Origin: Candidatus Micrarchaeota archaeon CG08_land_8_20_14_0_20_59_11
GTDB taxonomy: Archaea > Micrarchaeota > Micrarchaeia > Norongarragalinales > Norongarragalinaceae
Reading direction: 5' to 3'
Length of the DNA: 8,467 nucleotides
Assembly (NCBI GenBank): GCA_002763345.1
Contig: PEXZ01000076.1
Coordinates: forward strand, 1-8,467
The position numbers were made by a program, and so were the translations under genes. This document shows positions 5,397 to 8,467 of the stretch, in pieces; position 1 is the stretch's first letter, and every line of letters starts with the position of its first letter. The notes below the pieces were generated by a model. The model had not been told where the DNA came from. It saw nothing but the letters and a program-made list of their open reading frames with translations, and made no database searches.

Positions 5397-5849
5397 ATGG
5401 TTCTGGAAAAACTCAAGGACATGCTGAAGGGCAGGAAGGAGCGCAACATCGCGTGCTTCGTCGACGGCCCCAACATCCTGCGCAAGGAGTTCAACGTCGA
5501 CCTCGACAAGGTGAAGAAGAAGCTCCAGAAGCACGGCACGCTCAAGATTTCCCGCGTCTTCCTGGACCAGTACGCCTCCGACAAGCTTATCGAGGCGGTG
5601 ACGAATCAGGGATTCGACGTCGTGATAGTGCCGAGCGACGTGGACGTCGCGATGGCAGTCGACGCGGTGCAGGTGATGTTCAACCCGAACATCGAGGTTA
5701 TCGCCGTCGTCTCGCGCGATTCGGATTTCAAGCCCTTGCTGGCAAAGGCGAAGGAGCTGGGCAAGTACACGATTGTCGTGGGCGCGGAGCCGGATTTCAG
5801 CGCCGCCCTGCGCAACACCGCGGACTTGGTGATTGACCTGCGCGAGTGA
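5397..5849 (+). CDS. NYN-domain protein (PIN-like putative RNase, TIGR00288/LabA type)
   Basis: A 150-residue archaeal NYN-domain protein, a PIN-like fold whose characterised relatives cleave RNA. After a short basic N-terminus (1-18) the core follows in order: strand one with FVDGPNI at 21-27 (Asp23), the SDVDVAMAVDA helix at 80-90 (Asp81, Asp83, Asp89), and VVSRDSDFKPLL at 104-115 (Asp108, Asp110). These acidic residues form the expected metal-binding site. The C-terminal part (DFSAALRNTADLVIDL) is typical of the family. The ATG at 5397 has GGTGGTGA overlapping the tatD stop codon just upstream. Its stop overlaps the alternative GTG start of the next gene, so translation is probably coupled. 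The substrate is unknown; context with an Sm-like protein suggests RNA. Confidence 0.88.
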   Translation: MVLEKLKDMLKGRKERNIACFVDGPNILRKEFNVDLDKVKKKLQKHGTLKISRVFLDQYASDKLIEAVTNQGFDVVIVPSDVDVAMAVDAVQVMFNPNIEVIAVVSRDSDFKPLLAKAKELGKYTIVVGAEPDFSAALRNTADLVIDLRE

Positions 5850-5854
5850 GAAAA

Positions 5855-6340
5855 ATGAAGCTCCCGAATGAGGGCAAGCCCTTCCGCATCGGACTGGATT
5901 TGGCGGCTACGAACGTGCCGTCGCTCGCGGAGGAGTTGCGCTCCAAGAAATTCGTCGGCTACGTCGCGCTCTGCGTCAGGGGCAGGAACGGCATCGAGGA
6001 GGCGCAGGCGCTCTTCGACGCCGGAAAAATCGTCGCGTGCACCTACGAATATTACCGATACGAAGTCACGATAGAGGGCGAGGCCGCGTTCAAGCGCTTC
6101 ATGAATGCGTGCGCGGCGGCATACGGCGTCATCGACGTATTCGCGCTTGACGAGGATGCGCTCCATCTCGCGCTCGTGGGAAACGAGCGCGCCTTCTTCC
6201 TCGCAGGCGACAAACCCCTGCAAACGCCGAAGGTTTTCTCGACGGCGCTGGAGGAGGAGGCGAAGGCGCTCATGGAGGCGCAGCGCGAGGATTTGCTAAA
6301 GAAATATAAGCTCGCGAACCTTAAGCAGACAAAGGTATAG
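5855..6340 (+). CDS. DUF2226-like archaeal protein, unknown function
   Basis: A 161-residue soluble protein. The pattern MKLPxxGKPF, then FVGYVALCVRGRNGIEEAQALFDAGKIVACTYEY-like strands (33-66), then GVIDVFALDEDALHLALVGN-like sequence (91-110) resembles the archaeal DUF2226 family, distantly like the DUF4388/PatA-N fold; I assign it from memory of these motifs, not a search. The last 30 residues (about 131-155) form a highly charged helix that could serve as an interaction arm. No catalytic motif, signal peptide or membrane segment is visible. A GTG at 5846 overlaps the preceding stop, but the ATG at 5855 begins at the family-like MKLP and is preferred. It lies 3 nt before minD, which suggests a partner or regulator of that ATPase. 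Confidence 0.72.
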   Translation: MKLPNEGKPFRIGLDLAATNVPSLAEELRSKKFVGYVALCVRGRNGIEEAQALFDAGKIVACTYEYYRYEVTIEGEAAFKRFMNACAAAYGVIDVFALDEDALHLALVGNERAFFLAGDKPLQTPKVFSTALEEEAKALMEAQREDLLKKYKLANLKQTKV

Positions 6341-6343
6341 GAT

Positions 6344-7132
6344 ATGAGGAGCATCGTTTTCGCTTCGGGAAAAGGCGGCGTCGGCAAGAGCACCGTTACC
6401 CTCAATCTCGGGCTTACGCTGGCAGCAGCGGGCAAGCGCGTCGTAGTCGTTGACGCGGACCTCGAGATGGCGAACATCGGAATACTTCTCGGCATAGACG
6501 CCACGCCGATTTCCCTGCACAACGTGCTTTCGGGCGAGAACGAGATGCAGGACGCCGTCTATGCGGGGCCGAACAACATGCGCTACGTTCCCGCCTCGCT
6601 TTCGCCGGAAAAGATGGAACGCCTGGACTTGGACAAGCTGCCGTCCGCGATAAAGAAGCTCGACGATTCGAGCGATTTCGTGCTGATTGACTGCCCGCCC
6701 GGGTTGGGGCCGAGCGCGGTAGCCGCGATAAAGTCCGCAAAGGAAATCGTGATTGTTTCCACGCCCGAGCCCTCCGCATTGGCGGACGCGCTGAAGGTGC
6801 GCGCGCTCGCGGAGCGCCACGGCGTGAAGATTGTGGGCGTCGTGCTGAACATGGTGCTTGGCGACCGCTCCGAAATCAAGAAGGAGGATTTCGAAACCGT
6901 TATGGAGGTTCCCATCATCGGTCTGCTTCCCGAGGACGTCGAGGTCCGCCGCTCAGCCGCGCTTCAGGTGCCAGTCATCATACGCGCGCCTGGCACCGCG
7001 TTCTCGCGCGCGATGCGCCTGCTCGCGTCGCGCCTCAGCGGCGAGAAACTCGCGATTCAGGAAACAAAAGTTAAAAAGGGACTGTTCTCTTCAATAATGG
7101 AGTTTTTCGGCCGCATATTCGGCCGTAAATGA
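6344..7132 (+). CDS. minD: MinD/ParA-family ATPase with C-terminal amphipathic helix
   Basis: A 262-residue deviant Walker ATPase of the SIMIBI class. Visible motifs: the Walker A motif GKGGVGKST at 9-17 with signature Lys10 and catalytic Lys15, switch I VDADLEMANIGILLG at 36-50, and Walker B VLIDCPPGLG at 113-122 (Asp116). The end, GLFSSIMEFFGRIFGRK (246-262), is a short amphipathic helix with aromatic and basic faces, like the membrane-targeting sequence of bacterial MinD. An ATP-dependent membrane-binding dimer that positions or recruits a partner is therefore likely. No MinC or MinE is nearby; archaeal MinD homologues have roles other than placing the division ring, for example in polar positioning. 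The ATG at 6344 has AAAGGT 7 nt upstream. Its stop codon overlaps an ATG of the next gene's frame. Confidence 0.93.
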   Translation: MRSIVFASGKGGVGKSTVTLNLGLTLAAAGKRVVVVDADLEMANIGILLGIDATPISLHNVLSGENEMQDAVYAGPNNMRYVPASLSPEKMERLDLDKLPSAIKKLDDSSDFVLIDCPPGLGPSAVAAIKSAKEIVIVSTPEPSALADALKVRALAERHGVKIVGVVLNMVLGDRSEIKKEDFETVMEVPIIGLLPEDVEVRRSAALQVPVIIRAPGTAFSRAMRLLASRLSGEKLAIQETKVKKGLFSSIMEFFGRIFGRK

Positions 7133-7136
7133 GGTG
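7131..7136 (+). promoter_or_regulatory. Shine-Dalgarno site fused to the minD stop, deciding the Sm-like gene start
   Basis: GAGGTG overlaps the minD TGA (TGAGGTG, 7130-7136) and stands 7 nt before a TTG at 7144. The in-frame ATG at 7129 lies before this site and has no ribosome-binding site of its own. Confidence 0.55.
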
Positions 7137-7143
7137 GGATTTT

Positions 7144-7374
7144 TTGGCAGAGAAACGACCATTCGACGTATTGAACAACGCCCTCAATACGAACGTTCTC
7201 GTGAAGCTGAAGGGCGAGATAGAGGTTCGCGGCAAACTGTCGAGCTTCGACGTGCACATGAATCTCGTGATAGAGGACGGCGAGGAGCTGAGAAACGGCG
7301 AGGTGAAGCGCAAGCTGGGAACGGTCCTGCTGCGCGGCGACACCGTCGTGTTCGTCTCCCCCGCGGGAGTGTGA
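7144..7374 (+). CDS. Sm-like archaeal RNA-binding protein (SmAP/LSm)
   Basis: A 76-residue LSm protein, expected to form a homoheptameric ring that binds U-rich RNA, in the line that leads to eukaryotic Sm/LSm complexes and related to Hfq. The N-terminal helix (RPFDVLNNAL) is followed by the Sm1 motif with FDVHMNLVIED at 35-45 and the Sm2 motif GTVLLRGDTVVFVS at 59-72. The uridine-pocket residues are His38, Asn40, Arg64 and Asp66, matching the pattern in archaeal SmAP1. Start: I choose TTG at 7144, since GAGGTG lies 7 nt upstream and SmAP1 proteins begin just before RPxD. The alternative ATG at 7129 overlaps the minD stop (ATGA) and would add MRWDF; coupling makes it possible. It ends 10 nt before the next gene. 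Confidence 0.93.
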   Translation: MAEKRPFDVLNNALNTNVLVKLKGEIEVRGKLSSFDVHMNLVIEDGEELRNGEVKRKLGTVLLRGDTVVFVSPAGV

Positions 7375-7378
7375 GGTG
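7373..7378 (+). promoter_or_regulatory. Shine-Dalgarno site fused to the Sm-like gene stop
   Basis: GAGGTG overlaps the TGA at 7372-7374 (TGAGGTG again) and lies 6 nt before the ATG at 7385. It favours that ATG over the in-frame GTG at 7376, which falls inside the site. Confidence 0.65.
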
Positions 7379-7384
7379 TTTCCG

Positions 7385-8233
7385 ATGAAGAGGATTTTGC
7401 TGCTAGCGGTTCTGTTGTCCGCGCCGCTGTTCGCCCTTACCGAGGACGGGCATCTCGCGATTCTCGCGGACAAGACGGCGATGGCTGCGAACAACTATTT
7501 CGGGTTCGGAAGCCAGCTCCAGTTCGAGAAGCTGAACGCGACGTTCGGCATATCGACGCAGTATCTCGCGGTTTACCGCCCGGAAACCGGCGGGTACGAC
7601 GTCACGATTTCAATCAACCGCGAGCCGTCGAACAGCTACGAGCTTTCCAACGGCTTCAACGTCAACGGATTCACCGTCAAGACGAACGTGGGCACGTGGT
7701 ACGGAACGTCCCCGAAGGGGCTGTTCTACTGCAAGAACCCGACAAACACGTACGGCAACTACCCCGTCTACTTCGACGTGTCTGTCCCGGTTACGCTGAA
7801 TGCGACGAATTTCTCCCGCGCGCTGACGCAGGCATGCCTCGACTATCAGGCGGAAGTCGGCACGTCCGTTGCAACGCCAACGGCAACCGCGCAGCCGACT
7901 GCGAACATGCCCAACCCCGCGTCCGTGAACTGCGTGGAGAAGAACGGAACGCTCGAGATACGCGATGGGGCAGCGGGACAGGCGGGATACTGCCATCTGC
8001 CCGACGGAACCGTGTGCGAGGAATGGGCTTACTACCGAGGGGAATGCCCGACGCCGATTCCCACAGCAACTGCAGCGCCGACAGCCGCACCGACAGTTGC
8101 GCCGACAATAGCGCCTACCGCGACGCCGACTGCCGCGCCATCGCCGGTGCTTGACACGAACCTGCTGCTCGTCGTGCTGCTGGTTGTCATGCTCGGCATC
8201 GTCTGGTGGTTCACGCAGAAGAAGAAGCGTTAA
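7385..8233 (+). CDS. Secreted, membrane-anchored DUF333-domain protein
   Basis: A 282-residue predicted surface protein. A signal peptide (MKRILLLAVLLSAPLFA, cleavage probably after about residue 18) is followed by a beta-rich domain of unknown family (20-158), a short Thr/Ala/Pro linker (163-176), a four-cysteine domain at 177-221 (NPASVNC...GYC...GTVC...CEEWAYYRGEC; Cys183, 203, 211, 221) matching DUF333 (PF03891, annotated 'putative hemolysin' without proof), a Pro-Thr-Ala stalk (222-254) and a membrane helix at 258-276 ending WWFTQKKKR. The topology is thus domain outside, basic tail inside. Four N-glycosylation sequons are visible (Asn51, 139, 142, 187). Cysteine pairing outside the cell is likely. 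The start at 7385 is chosen from GAGGTG at 7373-7378. Last gene of the cluster, followed by a T-tract. Confidence 0.85.
   Translation: MKRILLLAVLLSAPLFALTEDGHLAILADKTAMAANNYFGFGSQLQFEKLNATFGISTQYLAVYRPETGGYDVTISINREPSNSYELSNGFNVNGFTVKTNVGTWYGTSPKGLFYCKNPTNTYGNYPVYFDVSVPVTLNATNFSRALTQACLDYQAEVGTSVATPTATAQPTANMPNPASVNCVEKNGTLEIRDGAAGQAGYCHLPDGTVCEEWAYYRGECPTPIPTATAAPTAAPTVAPTIAPTATPTAAPSPVLDTNLLLVVLLVVMLGIVWWFTQKKKR
8073..8153 (+). repeat. Low-complexity Ala-Pro-Thr coding repeat (cell-surface stalk)
   Basis: Imperfect repeats of codons for APT-xx units (APTAAPTVAPTIAPTATPT-like) form the stalk between the DUF333 domain and the membrane helix. Such proline/threonine-rich stalks are usual in archaeal surface proteins and are often O-glycosylated; copy number can vary between strains. 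Confidence 0.7.
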
Positions 8234-8249
8234 AAACTTCCTTTCCCCA

Positions 8250-8259
8250 TTTTTTATTT
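8250..8259 (+). terminator. T-tract terminator after the + strand operon
   Basis: TTTTTTATTT, bordered by C-rich sequence, begins 16 nt after the stop at 8233, as expected for an archaeal oligo-U terminator. It is also the only AT-rich patch ahead of the tRNA genes, so it could double as their TATA element, with a start near 8281. Confidence 0.5.
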
Positions 8260-8268
8260 CCCCAACTT

Positions 8269-8289
8269 GACGCATGCCGCGCATGCGTC
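8269..8289. repeat. Perfect inverted repeat upstream of the tRNA pair
   Basis: GACGCATGC at 8269-8277 and GCATGCGTC at 8281-8289 are exact reverse complements around the loop CGC. It lies 12 nt before tRNA-Ala, in the place where a TATA box would be expected. It could be a hairpin in a pre-tRNA leader, part of a terminator, or a protein-binding site. Confidence 0.65.
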
Positions 8290-8301
8290 GTTCAACAGTA
8301 A

Positions 8302-8373
8302 GGGCCGGTAGATCAACGGTAGATCGCTTGCATGGCATGCAAGAGGCTGCGGGTTCAAATCCCGTCCGGTCCA
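8302..8373 (+). tRNA. tRNA-Ala (anticodon GGC)
   Basis: A complete 72-nt cloverleaf. The acceptor GGGCCGG pairs with CCGGTCC, including the G3-U70 wobble that is the alanine identity element. The D stem is GATC/GATC, and the anticodon stem CTTGC/GCAAG encloses ATGGCAT (anticodon GGC). The variable loop is AGGCT, the T arm GCGGG-TTCAAAT-CCCGT and the discriminator base A. The CCA end is not encoded. No intron is visible. It is two bases from tRNA-Val and probably co-transcribed with it. Confidence 0.97.
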
Positions 8374-8375
8374 TA

Positions 8376-8448
8376 GGGCCCGTAGTCGAATGGCTAAGAC
8401 GATCGCTTGACGTGCGATAGATTCGGGGTTCGATTCCCTGCGGGCCCA
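8376..8448 (+). tRNA. tRNA-Val (anticodon GAC)
   Basis: A complete 73-nt cloverleaf. The acceptor GGGCCCG pairs perfectly with CGGGCCC. The D stem is GTC/GAC with a 10-nt loop, and the anticodon stem ATCGC/GCGAT encloses TTGACGT (anticodon GAC). The variable loop is AGATT, the T arm CGGGG-TTCGATT-CCCTG with one G-U pair, and the discriminator base A. The CCA end is not encoded and no intron is seen. The 2-nt gap to tRNA-Ala implies a common precursor processed by RNase P and a 3' endonuclease. Confidence 0.97.
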
Positions 8449-8467
8449 TTGAGCCTCTTGGGGGAAA

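Noticed and set aside
4611..5534. 307-codon - strand open frame opposite tatD
   Set aside because: The complementary + strand frame carries all TatD metal-binding motifs. The antisense product is His/Arg-rich, shows no domain, and runs across the divergent promoter and into the NYN gene.
6301..6309. AAATATAAG as an internal promoter for minD
   Set aside because: It is within the upstream coding frame, about 40 nt from the minD start, and is explained by Lys-Lys-Tyr-Lys codons; minD has its own ribosome-binding site and a 3-nt gap.
7610..8449. 279-codon - strand open frame across the surface protein and both tRNA genes
   Set aside because: It would cover two complete tRNA cloverleafs and mirrors the Ala-Pro-Thr repeat as Arg/Cys-rich sequence; no supporting motif.

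Overview
The window is archaeal. It encodes both subunits of the archaeal-type DNA topoisomerase VI, a Pno1/Dim2 KH-domain protein, hypusine-type initiation factor aIF5A, an Sm-like archaeal protein, an archaeal MinD-family ATPase and two tRNAs without encoded CCA. Candidate promoters are TATTTAAA-type TATA boxes, and at least one gene looks leaderless. The compact, GC-rich layout and small proteins would suit a euryarchaeal or DPANN lineage such as Micrarchaeota or Diapherotrites, but the sequence alone does not settle the phylum.

Layout. (1) Positions 1-230, + strand: 3' part of a BofA-like small membrane protein. (2) 231-377: gene-free spacer between convergent genes, with two hairpins and a 21-bp direct repeat whose second copy is the 3' end of the topoisomerase VI A gene. 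(3) 3913-378, - strand: a tight three-gene operon pno1 / top6B / top6A, each junction separated by a single base. (4) 3914-3998: divergent promoter region with a near-palindromic TATA box; from it a leaderless 67-residue tail-anchored protein is read on the + strand. (5) 4621-4220, - strand: aIF5A, convergent with the small membrane gene. (6) 4622-4670: second divergent promoter region. (7) 4671-8233, + strand: six tightly packed genes: TatD-type metal-dependent hydrolase, NYN-domain putative RNase, DUF2226-like protein, MinD ATPase, Sm-like protein, and a secreted, membrane-anchored DUF333 protein. (8) 8234-8467: a T-tract terminator, a perfect 9-bp-arm inverted repeat, then tRNA-Ala(GGC) and tRNA-Val(GAC) two bases apart.

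How the genes fit together. The - strand operon couples small-subunit rRNA maturation (Pno1) to supercoil relaxation and decatenation (Topo VI). The + strand operon combines nucleic-acid enzymes (TatD, NYN) and an RNA-binding Sm ring with a MinD switch that carries a C-terminal amphipathic helix, a DUF2226-like possible partner, and an extracytoplasmic protein. The function of that combination is not obvious from known families and is the main candidate here for something undescribed. The remaining features are largely housekeeping.
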